Shown: positions 44,208 through 53,500, numbered from the stretch's first letter. The stretch is 64,000 bases of DNA from an uncultured Flavobacteriales bacterium (GCA_937872175.1 CALMPI010000052.1:27534-91533), one strand, 5' to 3'. Program-made: numbers and translations. Notes: generated by a model from the sequence alone, not told the origin.

Positions 44208-44894
44208 ATGGACCGCAAGCTGGGACCGATCCTCATCGGCTGGAACGTCATCCTCACCGCCCTCATCGCGTGGGCCCTGCTGGGCCGCGGCACCCCCGGC
44301 ACGCCCGAGGCCGCATCCGTCGTGGCCGACAGCAGCGCCACCGCCCTCATCGCCCCGCCCGACACGGGCGCGCTGGTGGACGCCCGCATCGCCTACTTCT
44401 TCATGGACTCGGTGCAGGAGCGCTACGAGCTGGTGAAGGAGCGCGGCAACGCCTTCCGCAACGAAGGCAAGCGCCTGGAGGGCAACCTGCAGAGCGAGCT
44501 GGCCAAGGCCCAGGGCCGCTACGAGGAGCTCATGCGCAAGGACCACACCTACAGCACCCAGGCCGAAGTGAAGGCCGATGAGCAGGAGGTGCAGGCGCTG
44601 ATGGCCCGCATCCAGGACATGCAGGCCCGCGGCGAACGCCAGATGGCCGAGATGGAGGTGCGCATGCTGGAGGAGATCAGCAACGAGATCATGGCCTTCC
44701 TCACCGACTACAACAAGGCCGCGCAGCACGACTACATCTTCAGCGTGCAGAGCGGAGGCCAGATCTGGGTGGGCAACCCGTCCCTGAACATCACCGAACA
44801 GGTGATCGCCGGCCTGAACGCCCGCCACCGCGCCGCACGCGCAGGCGCCTCCCCGCAGTCCGCGGCCGGCGCCAAGCCCGCATCCGCCCCATGA
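44208..44894 (+). CDS. OmpH/Skp-family periplasmic chaperone-like protein
   Basis: 228 residues. One N-terminal hydrophobic segment (LIGWNVILTALIAWALLG) acts as signal or anchor. The rest is mostly helical and charged (FFMDSVQERYELVKERGNAF; LEGNLQSELAKAQGRYEELM), with the long coiled-coil arms typical of Skp/OmpH proteins that hold unfolded outer-membrane proteins. It ends in an Ala/Pro-rich tail. The family call rests on layout and residue pattern. Its stop overlaps the next ATG by 4 bp, so the two are coupled; the OstA-like gene 60 bp further on fits an envelope-biogenesis operon. Confidence 0.75.
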   Translation: MDRKLGPILIGWNVILTALIAWALLGRGTPGTPEAASVVADSSATALIAPPDTGALVDARIAYFFMDSVQERYELVKERGNAFRNEGKRLEGNLQSELAKAQGRYEELMRKDHTYSTQAEVKADEQEVQALMARIQDMQARGERQMAEMEVRMLEEISNEIMAFLTDYNKAAQHDYIFSVQSGGQIWVGNPSLNITEQVIAGLNARHRAARAGASPQSAAGAKPASAP

Positions 44895-45445
44895 ACGAAC
44901 GCCTCCGCCAGGAGCGGCAGGACAACGTGGCCGCCTATGTGGTGCGCATGTGGCACCTGGAGGATGTGCTGCGCGCGGTGCGGTTCGACCCCGAGGCCAT
45001 CCGCACCCGGCTGGTGGAACCCATGGACGTGGACGCCGAACAGAAGCAGCTGGCCCAGGCGTGGTACACCGACCTGGCCGAGCGCATGGTGCAGGAAGGC
45101 CTCAGCCGCGAGGGCCATCTGCCGGAGGTGAACGAGGCCATCACCGACCTGGAGGCCCTGCACCACGCCCTGCTGAACGTGCTGGAGGACCCCGCCTATG
45201 TGCGCCGCTACATGGATGCCCGGGAGGACATCGACAGCCTGAACCGCCAGCGCGAGGACGAGGACCCCGTCGGTGTGGTGGAGACCTGCTTCACCGGCCT
45301 CTACGGCGTGATGCTGCTGCGCGCCCAGGGGCGCGAGGTGAGCGAGGCCACCCGCGCCGCCGACGCCCGCATCCGCGCCCTGCTCGAAGCCCTCAGCACC
45401 CACTACCGCCATATGCGGAAGCTGCCCGGCGTGAGCCTCAACTGA
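44891..45445 (+). CDS. DUF4924-family protein
   Basis: 184 residues, all helical and cytoplasmic by appearance. The N-terminus RQDNVAAYVVRMWHLEDVLRAV matches the pattern of the Bacteroidota family DUF4924 (an ENIAEYLLYMWQ-type start). The middle has EVNEAITDLEALHHALLNVLEDP, and the end THYRHMRKLPGVSLN. Function unknown in the family. It overlaps the upstream OmpH-like gene (ATGA) and is followed by the OstA-like gene. Confidence 0.78.
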   Translation: MNERLRQERQDNVAAYVVRMWHLEDVLRAVRFDPEAIRTRLVEPMDVDAEQKQLAQAWYTDLAERMVQEGLSREGHLPEVNEAITDLEALHHALLNVLEDPAYVRRYMDAREDIDSLNRQREDEDPVGVVETCFTGLYGVMLLRAQGREVSEATRAADARIRALLEALSTHYRHMRKLPGVSLN

Positions 45446-45504
45446 GCACCGCCGATCTTCGCACCGGCCGTCCCCTGGCACGGTCCTCGCCGGTCACGCC
45501 CCCC

Positions 45505-47046
45505 ATGCGCTCCGCCCCCCTGCTGCTGCTCGCCCTGCTGCCTGCCCTTCCGGCCGCCGTGCTCGGGCAGGACACCGCGCGCATCGAGGTGCTCAACGCC
45601 GACGTGTGGCGCTTCGACGAGGTCATCGCCCCCGGCGCCCAGCGCCTCCAGGGCCACGTGCGCTTCCGCCACGCCGGCGCCCTGATGTCGTGCGACAGCG
45701 CCTGGCTTTACGAGGACCAGCGGGTGAAGGCCTTCAACAACATCCGCATCCTGCACGGCGATACACTGACCATCACCGGACGGCAGCTGGACTACGAGGC
45801 CACCCGGCGCAGGGCCGTCCTCAGCGGCGGTGTGCGCCTCGCCGACCCGGGCAGCACGCTGGACACCGAGCAGCTGGTGTACGACCTGCGCGCGCGGGCC
45901 GCCACCTACACGGGCGGAGGCACCCTGGTGAGCCTGCGGCAGGGCGACACGCTCACCAGCCGCCAGGGCACCTACCTCACCGGCGAGCAGCGCTTCATCT
46001 TCACCGGCGATGTGCGGCTGCGCCATCCGGAGCGCAGCATCACGGCGGACACGCTGCACTACCTCACCCCCACCGCCACCGCCGAGTTCCACGGGCCCAC
46101 GGTGATCGCCCAAGCCGACAGCCGCATCACCTGTGTGGCCGGCACCTACGACACGCGTGACCGCCGGGCCCGCTTCACGCGGCGCGCCACCATCACCACC
46201 GAGGGCCAGGAGCTGAGCGGCGACAGCGTGCACTACGACGGAGTGGATGGCATCGGCCAGGCCTGGGGCGACGTGGTGGCCGTGGACACCGCCAACGGCA
46301 CCACCGTGCTGGGCGATCGGGGACGGCATGACCAGCGCAGCGGGCACAGCTTCGTCACCGGGCGCGCACGGCTGCTGATGCGCTCCGGGGACGACACCCT
46401 CTTCCTGCACGCCGACACCCTGTTCGCCGCACCGGACACCGTGCCGGACAAGCGCCGCATCACCGCGCGCCGGGGCGTCCGCATTTACCGCAGCGACCTG
46501 CAGGGCGTGTGCGACACCCTGGTGTACACCACGGCCGACAGCCTGATCCGCATGATCCACCGCCCCGTGCTTTGGAGCGGTCGCGACCAGGTCACCGCGC
46601 ACCACCTCCGCATCCAGCTCGCCAACGGCCGGGTGGACCGTCTCTTCGCCGAGGGCGATGCCTTCATGGCCGCGCGGGTGGACAGCACCCACTTCGACCA
46701 GGTGAGCGGCCGCAGCATGACCGGCTTCTTCGCGAACAATGAACTGGACCGCCTGCTCACCGAGGGCAACAGCCGCACCCTCTACCACGCCACCGAAACG
46801 CGCGACTCGGTGAGGACCATCGTGGGCGTGAACCGGGCGGATTGTGCGCGTCTGCTGGTGCGTGTCCGCGACGGCGAGGTGGCCAGCGTCACCTTCCTCA
46901 CCCAGCCCGATGCCGTGCTCTATCCGGTGGACCAGGTGCCGATTGAGGACCGCATGCTGCCCGGATTCACCTGGCGCGAGGGCGAGCGGCCCCGGGACCG
47001 CAGCGATATCCTGCGCCGATCGGAAGGCCCGGACGTAGCGCCCTGA
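45505..47046 (+). CDS. OstA/LptA-like LPS-transport protein
   Basis: 513 residues from the ATG at 45505, which gives the signal peptide LLLLALLPALPAAVLGQ; the in-frame sequence upstream overlaps DUF4924. The chain is a long series of short beta strands with OstA-type signatures: LQGHVRFRHAGALMSCDSAW, NIRILHGDTLTITGRQLDY, AVLSGGVRLADP, FTGDVRLRHPERSITADTLHY. Proteins of this kind form the periplasmic bridge for lipopolysaccharide transport, and an LptD-like partner lies at 57064. Bacteroidota versions are longer than the ~180-residue proteobacterial LptA, as here. Its stop abuts the stop of the convergent gene at 47047. Confidence 0.85.
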   Translation: MRSAPLLLLALLPALPAAVLGQDTARIEVLNADVWRFDEVIAPGAQRLQGHVRFRHAGALMSCDSAWLYEDQRVKAFNNIRILHGDTLTITGRQLDYEATRRRAVLSGGVRLADPGSTLDTEQLVYDLRARAATYTGGGTLVSLRQGDTLTSRQGTYLTGEQRFIFTGDVRLRHPERSITADTLHYLTPTATAEFHGPTVIAQADSRITCVAGTYDTRDRRARFTRRATITTEGQELSGDSVHYDGVDGIGQAWGDVVAVDTANGTTVLGDRGRHDQRSGHSFVTGRARLLMRSGDDTLFLHADTLFAAPDTVPDKRRITARRGVRIYRSDLQGVCDTLVYTTADSLIRMIHRPVLWSGRDQVTAHHLRIQLANGRVDRLFAEGDAFMAARVDSTHFDQVSGRSMTGFFANNELDRLLTEGNSRTLYHATETRDSVRTIVGVNRADCARLLVRVRDGEVASVTFLTQPDAVLYPVDQVPIEDRMLPGFTWREGERPRDRSDILRRSEGPDVAP

Positions 47047-47544
47047 TCAGAGGAAGCGCTTCATCCAGCTGTCCGCCAGCCGCACGCGGAAGCGTTCGCG
47101 CAGATCGCCCACCGTGGCCACCAGGTCGTCGAACACGATGGTGTCCAGCCCGATGAGGCCCTCGGCCAGCAGCCCCGGCAGTTCCTGGAGCCGGACGCTC
47201 TGCCCCCGCCCCTCGCGCTCCACCACCACCACCATCCGGTCGGTGAGCATCAGGTTGAGGTCCTGCTCCAGCTGCTTGATGAAGCCCACGCTCTTGTCGA
47301 TGCTGCATCCGCTCGCCTCGGCCTGCACCTCGTCCACCGCCACCACCACGAACCGGTCGTGCAGCACGTCCACGCACGCGTCCAACGGCGCGCCGTGGGC
47401 CGCCCACGTGGAGGTGAACGCCGCTCCCCGCTCGCGGATGAGCTTCTGCTCGGCCTGCCCGAGGTCGCGCGCCGCCTTGTACACCCACGCCCGCGCATGC
47501 GCGGGCATGTCCATGATCGACCGGGTCCGTTGTGCCGCTTCCAT
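47047..47544 (-). CDS. Small conserved Bacteroidota protein often labelled 'ABC transporter ATPase' (function unknown)
   Basis: 165 residues from the ATG at 47544; an ATG at 47514 is also possible. The pattern MPAHARAWVYKAARDL, TSTWAAHGAPL, RFVVVAVDE, ASGCSIDKSVGFIKQLEQD, DTIVFDDLVATVGDLR and a final DSWMKRFL matches a widely conserved Bacteroidota family that databases often name ABC transporter ATPase. No Walker A, Walker B or ABC signature is present, so that name is not supported. In many Flavobacteriia it lies beside the (Fe-S) protein genes found here at 51696 and 53524. Confidence 0.8.
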   Translation of the reverse strand: MEAAQRTRSIMDMPAHARAWVYKAARDLGQAEQKLIRERGAAFTSTWAAHGAPLDACVDVLHDRFVVVAVDEVQAEASGCSIDKSVGFIKQLEQDLNLMLTDRMVVVVEREGRGQSVRLQELPGLLAEGLIGLDTIVFDDLVATVGDLRERFRVRLADSWMKRFL

Positions 47545-47637
47545 GATGCAAAGGTGTGAACGTTCCGTACCACTGTACGCCCGCGGTCCCTCCGTCGTTC
47601 ACCGCAAAGCGTCGATCTTTCGTCATTCCTTGCGATC

Positions 47638-50600
47638 ATGAACCGTGCCATCCTCCGTTCCGCGCCCGTGGCGCTCCTGCTTCTTCCCACCCTGCTCAGC
47701 GCCCAGCAGGACACCGCGCGCTGGCTGCGCAACGCCGCCATCAGCCCGGACGGGCGCACCATCGCCTTCTGCCACCAGGGCGACATTTGGCGCGTGCCCG
47801 CCGAGGGCGGCGACGCCATGCCGCTCACCACCAACGAGGCCTACGACCATACCCCGGTATGGAGCCACAACGGCCGCTTCATCGCCTTCTCCAGCACACG
47901 CCACGGCAACAATGATGTGTTCGTGATGCCCGCCACGGGCGGCACCCCCACCCGGCTCACCTTCCATGGCAACGGCGAGGTGGCCTCGTGCTTCTCGCCG
48001 GACGATGCGCAGGTGCTCTTCTACGGATCGCGCCAGGACGATGTGCAGCACCAGCAGTTCCCGGTGGGCGGCCTGGGCGAGCTGTACTCCGTGCCCGCCC
48101 AGGGCGGCCGTCCGCTGCAGGTGAGCACCATCGCCATGCAGAACGCCCGCTACAGCCCCGACGGGCGGCTCATCGCCTACCACGACCGCAAGGGCTACGA
48201 GGACAACTGGCGCAAGCACCACACCTCTTCGGTGACCCGTGATGTGTGGACCTTCGAACCGGCCAGCGGTGCGTACCGCCAGCTCACCACCTTCGCCGGT
48301 GAGGACCGCGACCCCGTGTGGAGCCGCGATGGCGCCAGCCTCTACTACCTCAGCGAGGAGAGCGGCTCCTTCAACGTGCACAGGATGCCCGTCACCGGCG
48401 GGGCCGGCGTCCAGGTCAGCCGCTTCACCGACCACCCGGTGCGCTACCTCAGCATCAGCGACGGCGGGGTGCTCTGCTTCAGCTTCCGCGGCGAACTGTA
48501 CACCTTGACCGATGGCGGCGTGCCGCAGCGCGTCCCCATCCGCATCAACACCGATGGCCGCTACGATCCGGAACGCACGATCGACGTGGGCAAGGCCGAT
48601 GAGTACGCCCTGAGCCCCAATGGCAAGGAAGTGGCCTTCGTGCACCGCGGCGAGGTCTTCGTCACCTCCGTGGCCGAAGGCACCACCCGCCGCATCACCA
48701 ACACCCCCGAACAGGAACGCAACGTGAGCTTCAGTCCCGACGGGCGCAGCATCCTGTACGCCAGCGAGCGCGGTGAAAGCTGGGACCTGTACACCACGAG
48801 CCTGACGCGGAAGGAGGAGAAGTACTTCTTCCATGCCACGGTGCTCAAGGAGGAAGCCCTGCTGAGCACACCTGCGGAGGAGTTCCAATGCGCCTACTCG
48901 CCCGACGGCAAGGAGGTGGCCTATCTGGAGGAACGCACCACCCTCAAGGTGCTGAACCTCGCCACGAAGCGGACGCGGGTGATCCTGCCCGGCGACCTCA
49001 ACTACAGCTATGCCGATGGCGACCAGTGGTACCAATGGAGCCCGGACAGCAAGTGGTTCGTCGTGGGCTTCCTGCACAAGGAGCAATGGATCGGACAGGT
49101 CGGTATCGTCAGTGCCGAGGGGGGGAAGGAGGTGTTCGACCTCACCCGCAGCGGGTATGGCGGCGACATGCCCCGCTGGGCCATGAACGGCGAGGCCATC
49201 GTGTTCCTCAGCGCCCGCGACGGCCAGAAGAACCACGCCAGCTGGGGCGGCGAGGCCGATGCCTATGCGTACTTCCTCACCCGCAAAGCCTACGACCGCT
49301 TCAGGCTCAGCAAGGAGGAGGCCGCCCTGCTGAAGGAGGAGGAGGACAAGAAGAAGAAGGAGGAGGAGGAGAAGGGTGGCGACAAGGCGAAGAAGGAGAA
49401 GGACAAGAAGGAAGGCGGAAAGGCGGACGACAAGCCCGAGGACGTGAAGCCGATCACCATCGAGTTCGACGGCCTGCGGGAGCGGAAGGTGCGGCTGACC
49501 CCGAACAGCAGCGCCTTGAGCGACGCCCTGCTGAGCAAGGATGGCGAAAAGCTCTACTACCTGGCCGCCTTCGAGAAGGGCACCGACCTCTGGCAGTACG
49601 AGATCCGCACGCGCGAGGCCAAGATCCTGAACAAGATGGGCGATGGCTGGGCGAGCGGCCTCACCTGGGACAAGGAGGGCAAGCAGCTCTTCCACCTGAA
49701 CAACGGCGGCATCAACCGGTACGACATCGAGAAGAACGAGAACAAGAGCGTGGGCATCAACGGCGAGATGGTGCTGAACGAGAACGCCGAGCGCGCCTAC
49801 CTCTTCGAGCACATCTGGCGGCAGGTGAAGAAGAAGTTCTACCGCACGGACCTGCAGGGCGTGGACTGGGACAGGTACAAGGCCGAATACCAGCGCTACC
49901 TGCCGCACATCAACAACAACTTCGACATGGCCGAGCTGTGCAGCGAGATGCTCGGCGAGCTCAACGCCAGCCACACCGGCGCCGGCTTCCGGCACGAGGT
50001 GCCCAACGGCGACGAGACCGCCAGCCTGGGCTGCTTCTTCGCCAACGAGGCCGGTCCGGGTCTGCGCATCGTGGAGATCATGCCGAAAAGCCCCCTGATC
50101 CAGCAGGCCACCAGGATCAAGGCCGGCCATGTGATCGAGAACGTGGACGGGGTGCCCGTCACGGCGGACATGGACTGGGCGAAGCTCTTCAACCGCAAGG
50201 GTGGCAGGCCCATGCTGCTGAGCCTGTACGACCCGAAGGCCGGCACCCGATGGGAGGAGACGGTGAAGCCGCTGGAGGAAGGCGCCGATCGCGACCTGCT
50301 CTACCAGCGTTGGGTGGAACGCTGCCGCCACCTGGTGGACAGCCTCAGCGGCGGCGCGCTCGGCTACGTGCACGTGCAGGGCATGAACGACCACAGCTTC
50401 CGCGTGGTGTACGAAGAGGCCCTGGGCCGATACCACGACAAGAAGGGCCTGGTGGTGGACACCCGCTTCAACGGCGGCGGCTGGCTGCACGACGACCTGG
50501 CCACCTTCCTGAACGGCAAGACCTACACGACCTTCCTGCCGCGCGGCCAGAAGCTCGGCACCGAACCGCACTTCAAGTACCAGCGGCCCAGTGTGGTGGT

Positions 50601-50898
50601 GATGAGCGAGAGCAACTACAGCGACGCGCACATGTTCCCGGTGACCTACCGTGCCCTGGGCATCGGCAAGCTGGTGGGCATGCCCGTGCCGGGCACCGGC
50701 ACCGCCGTGTGGTGGGAGGGCCTGCAGAACGGCATGTGGTTCGGCATCCCGCAGGTGGGCATGGTGGACAACAACGGCAACTACCTGGAGAACCAGCAGC
50801 TGGACCCCGACGTGCGCCAGCCGCTGGAACCCGGCGCCGTATCACAAGGGCGCGATCAGCAGCTGGAGGTGGCGGTGAAGGTGTTGCTGGGGCCGTAG
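47638..50898 (+). CDS. Tricorn-like S41 protease with WD40-like propeller and PDZ domain
   Basis: 1086 residues with a signal peptide (PVALLLLPTLLSAQ). The N-terminal half has PD40/WD40-like propeller repeats (AISPDGRTIAF, PVWSHNGRFIAFSS, SFSPDGRSILY). A Lys/Glu-rich linker occupies about residues 558-605. The C-terminal half holds a PDZ-like region (AGHVIENVDGVPVTADMDW) and an S41 core: SHTGAG (Ser778-His779), catalytic Ser995 in NYSDAHMF, and Glu1051. Spacing agrees with the Ser-His/Ser/Glu tetrad known for archaeal tricorn protease. The signal peptide places it outside the cytoplasm, where it would degrade peptides. It is divergent from the gene at 47544. Confidence 0.9.
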   Translation: MNRAILRSAPVALLLLPTLLSAQQDTARWLRNAAISPDGRTIAFCHQGDIWRVPAEGGDAMPLTTNEAYDHTPVWSHNGRFIAFSSTRHGNNDVFVMPATGGTPTRLTFHGNGEVASCFSPDDAQVLFYGSRQDDVQHQQFPVGGLGELYSVPAQGGRPLQVSTIAMQNARYSPDGRLIAYHDRKGYEDNWRKHHTSSVTRDVWTFEPASGAYRQLTTFAGEDRDPVWSRDGASLYYLSEESGSFNVHRMPVTGGAGVQVSRFTDHPVRYLSISDGGVLCFSFRGELYTLTDGGVPQRVPIRINTDGRYDPERTIDVGKADEYALSPNGKEVAFVHRGEVFVTSVAEGTTRRITNTPEQERNVSFSPDGRSILYASERGESWDLYTTSLTRKEEKYFFHATVLKEEALLSTPAEEFQCAYSPDGKEVAYLEERTTLKVLNLATKRTRVILPGDLNYSYADGDQWYQWSPDSKWFVVGFLHKEQWIGQVGIVSAEGGKEVFDLTRSGYGGDMPRWAMNGEAIVFLSARDGQKNHASWGGEADAYAYFLTRKAYDRFRLSKEEAALLKEEEDKKKKEEEEKGGDKAKKEKDKKEGGKADDKPEDVKPITIEFDGLRERKVRLTPNSSALSDALLSKDGEKLYYLAAFEKGTDLWQYEIRTREAKILNKMGDGWASGLTWDKEGKQLFHLNNGGINRYDIEKNENKSVGINGEMVLNENAERAYLFEHIWRQVKKKFYRTDLQGVDWDRYKAEYQRYLPHINNNFDMAELCSEMLGELNASHTGAGFRHEVPNGDETASLGCFFANEAGPGLRIVEIMPKSPLIQQATRIKAGHVIENVDGVPVTADMDWAKLFNRKGGRPMLLSLYDPKAGTRWEETVKPLEEGADRDLLYQRWVERCRHLVDSLSGGALGYVHVQGMNDHSFRVVYEEALGRYHDKKGLVVDTRFNGGGWLHDDLATFLNGKTYTTFLPRGQKLGTEPHFKYQRPSVVVMSESNYSDAHMFPVTYRALGIGKLVGMPVPGTGTAVWWEGLQNGMWFGIPQVGMVDNNGNYLENQQLDPDVRQPLEPGAVSQGRDQQLEVAVKVLLGP

Positions 50899-50943
50899 GA
50901 GGTCGTCGGTCACGACCATGCGGGACCAGCGTGAACGCGAACG

Positions 50944-51384
50944 TCAGCGCGCTCCCGCCCGGGCGATCACTTCGGCCGGTTCCAGAACAGGAACTCTGCT
51001 GTGGACGAAGTCCTTCACGTTGCAGGTGACGATGGCGTCCACCCTTCCGGCATCCAAGGCTGCGAAGTGCTGGATCCCGTCCTCCAGGTCCTCGAACCGG
51101 CTGCTGAACGCCGCATGAAAGTGCGCCTCCTCGATGGGGATCACGTTCACCAGGCCGAGGATGGACTCCATGGCGTCCACGACCCGGGCGCGGTCCGGAC
51201 GGGTGCGGCTGAGGCGCCACTTCTGCCCGACCACGTACATCACGTTCGCGAGCACAACAGGTGTGGTGATCGCCTGCAGGACACCATCTTCCAGCAGGTC
51301 CATCACACGTTGGGCGTCCCTGGACTGGGCCTCCCGGCCGTCCAGCGCGGCGATGATCACATCGCTGTCGAGGAAGACCCGCAT
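50944..51384 (-). CDS. vapC: PIN-domain ribonuclease toxin (VapC-like)
   Basis: 146 residues from the ATG at 51384. The N-terminal MRVFLDSDVIIAALDG carries the first acidic residues of a PIN domain; later acidic positions lie in EDLEDGIQHFAALD and VDAIVTCNVKDF, the usual C-terminal signature of the fold. Such proteins cleave RNA with bound magnesium. Its start overlaps the stop of the preceding DUF6364-like gene by 1 nt (TGATG), the typical coupling of a toxin-antitoxin pair. Confidence 0.85.
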   Translation of the reverse strand: MRVFLDSDVIIAALDGREAQSRDAQRVMDLLEDGVLQAITTPVVLANVMYVVGQKWRLSRTRPDRARVVDAMESILGLVNVIPIEEAHFHAAFSSRFEDLEDGIQHFAALDAGRVDAIVTCNVKDFVHSRVPVLEPAEVIARAGAR

Positions 51385-51653
51385 CAGGCGCGCTGTTCCT
51401 TCCGGGTACGCGGCGCGGTGGCCGCCCTCCTCACCAACTTGCCGAAACGATCCTCCCGCTTCAGGTCGGCCGCCGTAAGCCCCAGGGTACCACCCCAGCG
51501 CTGGCTCCACGACGTGGTCGGCCTGGCATCCTCCGTGAGCTTGTCGATCATCTCCTCCACGAGCTCGCTGACCGACTTCTTGCGCTTGCGGCCGTAAGCC
51601 TTGGCCCGCTTCACCTTGTCACTGTCAATGCTGAGGGTGAGCTTCGTTTTCAT
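51384..51653 (-). CDS. DUF6364-type antitoxin partner of the PIN toxin
   Basis: 89 residues from the ATG at 51653 (the longer frame starts with TTG). The N-terminus MKTKLTLSIDSDKVKRAK followed by KKSVSELVEEMIDKL has the ribbon-helix-helix pattern of Bacteroidota antitoxins such as DUF6364. The C-terminal half is basic and variable and probably wraps the toxin. It should bind its own promoter and neutralise the PIN protein encoded next. Confidence 0.8.
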   Translation of the reverse strand: MKTKLTLSIDSDKVKRAKAYGRKRKKSVSELVEEMIDKLTEDARPTTSWSQRWGGTLGLTAADLKREDRFGKLVRRAATAPRTRKEQRA

Positions 51654-51695
51654 GACGCTCAAAGATACGTGATCCGGTCGGCGATACGTATGGTC

Positions 51696-52484
51696 TCAAA
51701 GCTCCCCGGCCCGGGCGATCAGCTCGGCCACATCCAGCACCTGCACCTTCCCCTCCTGGTTGAACTTCTTCACGCCGTCGGTGAGCATGGTGTTGCAGAA
51801 GGGGCAGCCGGCGGCGATGACGTCCGGTGAGGCGGCCAGCGCCTCCTCGGCGCGTTCGTGGTTCACCTCGCGCGTGCCGGGCTCGGCCTCCTTGAACATC
51901 TGTGCGCCGCCCGCCCCGCAGCACAGGCCGTGCGCCCGGCTGCGCTTCAGCTCCACCAATGCGGCATCGAGCTTCAGCAGCACTTCGCGCGGCGCCTCGT
52001 ACTCGCCGTTGCCGCGGCCCAGGTAGCAGGGGTCGTGGAAGGTGATGCGCCTGCCTTTGAAGTCGCCGCCCTCGACCTTGATGCGGCCCTCCTTCAGCAG
52101 GGCATTGATGAACTGCGTGTGGTGCAGCACCTCGTAGCTGCCGCCCAGCGCGGGGTATTCGTTCTTCAGCGTGTTGAAGCAGTGCGGGCAGGCGGTGACG
52201 ATGCGCTTCACCCCGTAGCCGTTGAGCACGGTCACGTTCTGAAGGGCCTGCATCTGGAACAGGAACTCGTTGCCCGCCCGGCGCGCGGGATCGCCCGTGC
52301 AGGTCTCCTCGGTGCCCAGCACGGCGAACTTCACGTTGGCCGCGTTCAGGATGCGCACGAAGGCCTTGGTGATCTTGCGCGCCCGGTCGTCGAAGGCGCC
52401 GGCGCAGCCCACCCAGAACAGCACTTCGGGCGTTTCGCCTGCGGCCATCATCTCGGCCATGGTGGGGATGCGGAGGTCGCTCAT
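51696..52484 (-). CDS. CCG-domain (Fe-S) protein, heterodisulfide-reductase subunit B-like
   Basis: 262 residues, soluble. Two cysteine-rich CCG domains are visible: WVGCAGAFDDRARK with ETCTGDPARR and TACPHCFNTLKNEY, then HDPCYLGRGNG, GLCCGAGGAQMF and AAGCPFCNTML. Such domains bind an iron-sulphur centre and handle electrons or disulphides. The partner is probably the membrane 4Fe-4S protein encoded at 53524. The start overlaps the stop of the four-helix-bundle gene by 1 nt. Confidence 0.88.
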   Translation of the reverse strand: MSDLRIPTMAEMMAAGETPEVLFWVGCAGAFDDRARKITKAFVRILNAANVKFAVLGTEETCTGDPARRAGNEFLFQMQALQNVTVLNGYGVKRIVTACPHCFNTLKNEYPALGGSYEVLHHTQFINALLKEGRIKVEGGDFKGRRITFHDPCYLGRGNGEYEAPREVLLKLDAALVELKRSRAHGLCCGAGGAQMFKEAEPGTREVNHERAEEALAASPDVIAAGCPFCNTMLTDGVKKFNQEGKVQVLDVAELIARAGEL

Positions 52485-53017
52485 CAGTGGTCAGTGCGTG
52501 GTTGTCCGTTGTCAGGGGCGCGTCCATCACCGTCGTCGTTCTCTCCCACCGCATCATCCCATCGGAGGTCCGGAGGCGCCTCCGTGAAGATGGCGCCCTC
52601 AGCCGTCCCATAGGTGGCCATCGGCTCGGCGGCGGTTCCTTCCCCCGAGAGCCTGAGGAGGTGGTTCATGTACCCGTTCAGCACGCGGAGGGCTTCTTCG
52701 CACAGCGCCCAATGCCGCTTCAGCGTGGCCGCGTCCAGGAAGCCCTCATCGAAGGCCACGGACAGGTGGTCCATGGTTTCGTAAAGGGACCCCTTCGCCT
52801 GGCGGCAGAAGCGGACGTTGTCCTTCTCCGAATAGCGCCCGAAGCCCTCGGCGATGTTGGCACAGGCGCTCCGGCTGGAGCGGATGATCTGATCGGTGAG
52901 CCGGTAGCGTTCCTCTGCAGGCCATGCCCGTACCAGCTCGCGCACCGCCGTGCGGACCACACGCGCCTTCTGCCAGGCCCAGAGCTCGGTGAACGATCGG
53001 ATGGATGCGTGTTTCAT
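52484..53017 (-). CDS. Four-helix-bundle protein (23S rRNA-intervening-sequence family)
   Basis: 177 residues. The first ~125 residues match the family pattern: SFTELWAWQKARVV, YRLTDQIIRSSRSACANIAEGFGR, KDNVRFCRQAKGSLYETMDHL, then EEALRVLNGYMNHLLRL. Function is not established for the family. The last ~50 residues are acidic, low in complexity, and end NGQPRTDH, unlike family members that stop near residue 125; they read through DNA that looks like spacer. The gene sits between two genes often adjacent in Bacteroidota, which suggests a late insertion. Confidence 0.85.
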   Translation of the reverse strand: MKHASIRSFTELWAWQKARVVRTAVRELVRAWPAEERYRLTDQIIRSSRSACANIAEGFGRYSEKDNVRFCRQAKGSLYETMDHLSVAFDEGFLDAATLKRHWALCEEALRVLNGYMNHLLRLSGEGTAAEPMATYGTAEGAIFTEAPPDLRWDDAVGENDDGDGRAPDNGQPRTDH

Positions 53018-53077
53018 CTTCTTGCTCTTTGTGTGTCATCGCCCCACTGCCTGACAACGAACGACCGGCACCGGGCA

Positions 53078-53500
53078 CTACCCCTCGAACACCTGCACGG
53101 TGCGGCGCTTCTCCACCAGGTCCGTGAAATGCCCTTCGTACCGGGTGGCCCTCACCTCGCGGTCGTCGATCCAGTGGTAGTTGCCGCCGCGCGGCTTGCC
53201 CATCACCATGCCGTGGTACTTGAACCCGTGCTTCGTCAGCCAGGCCTCGGTGACCGCGCGGTGCTCCTCGGTGCGGCTGGTGAAGAAGGTGATGATGTGG
53301 CCCTCGTCGTACCACGCGTTCAACTTCTCCACGGCCTCGGGGAACACCTCGGCCTCCGCCATCCGCCACGGCTCCTCGTTGGGGATGTCCTCGCCGATGG
53401 TGCCGTCGATGTCGATCAGGAAGTTCTTCATCCCCGGCGGCAGTTTCGGGCTCACCCGCTTGCCGTTCTCGGTGGTCTCGATCAGGGTGGGCTTGCTCAT
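53078..53500 (-). CDS. HAD-like phosphatase-fold protein
   Basis: 140 residues from the ATG at 53500. The DxDGT motif of HAD hydrolases is at residues 30-34 (LIDIDGTIGEDIP). The second motif Ser/Thr is probably in ITFFTSRTEEH, and the late acidic motif in YHWIDDRE. There is no large cap domain. Bacteroidota relatives are often labelled phosphoheptose isomerase, which the sequence does not support. The substrate is unknown. It lies 23 bp after the membrane (Fe-S) gene in the same direction. Confidence 0.78.
   Translation of the reverse strand: MSKPTLIETTENGKRVSPKLPPGMKNFLIDIDGTIGEDIPNEEPWRMAEAEVFPEAVEKLNAWYDEGHIITFFTSRTEEHRAVTEAWLTKHGFKYHGMVMGKPRGGNYHWIDDREVRATRYEGHFTDLVEKRRTVQVFEG

Noticed and set aside
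47623..50631. 1002-codon minus-strand frame opposite the tricorn-like protease
   Set aside because: Val/His/Leu-rich shadow without any recognisable domain; the plus strand has intact catalytic motifs.
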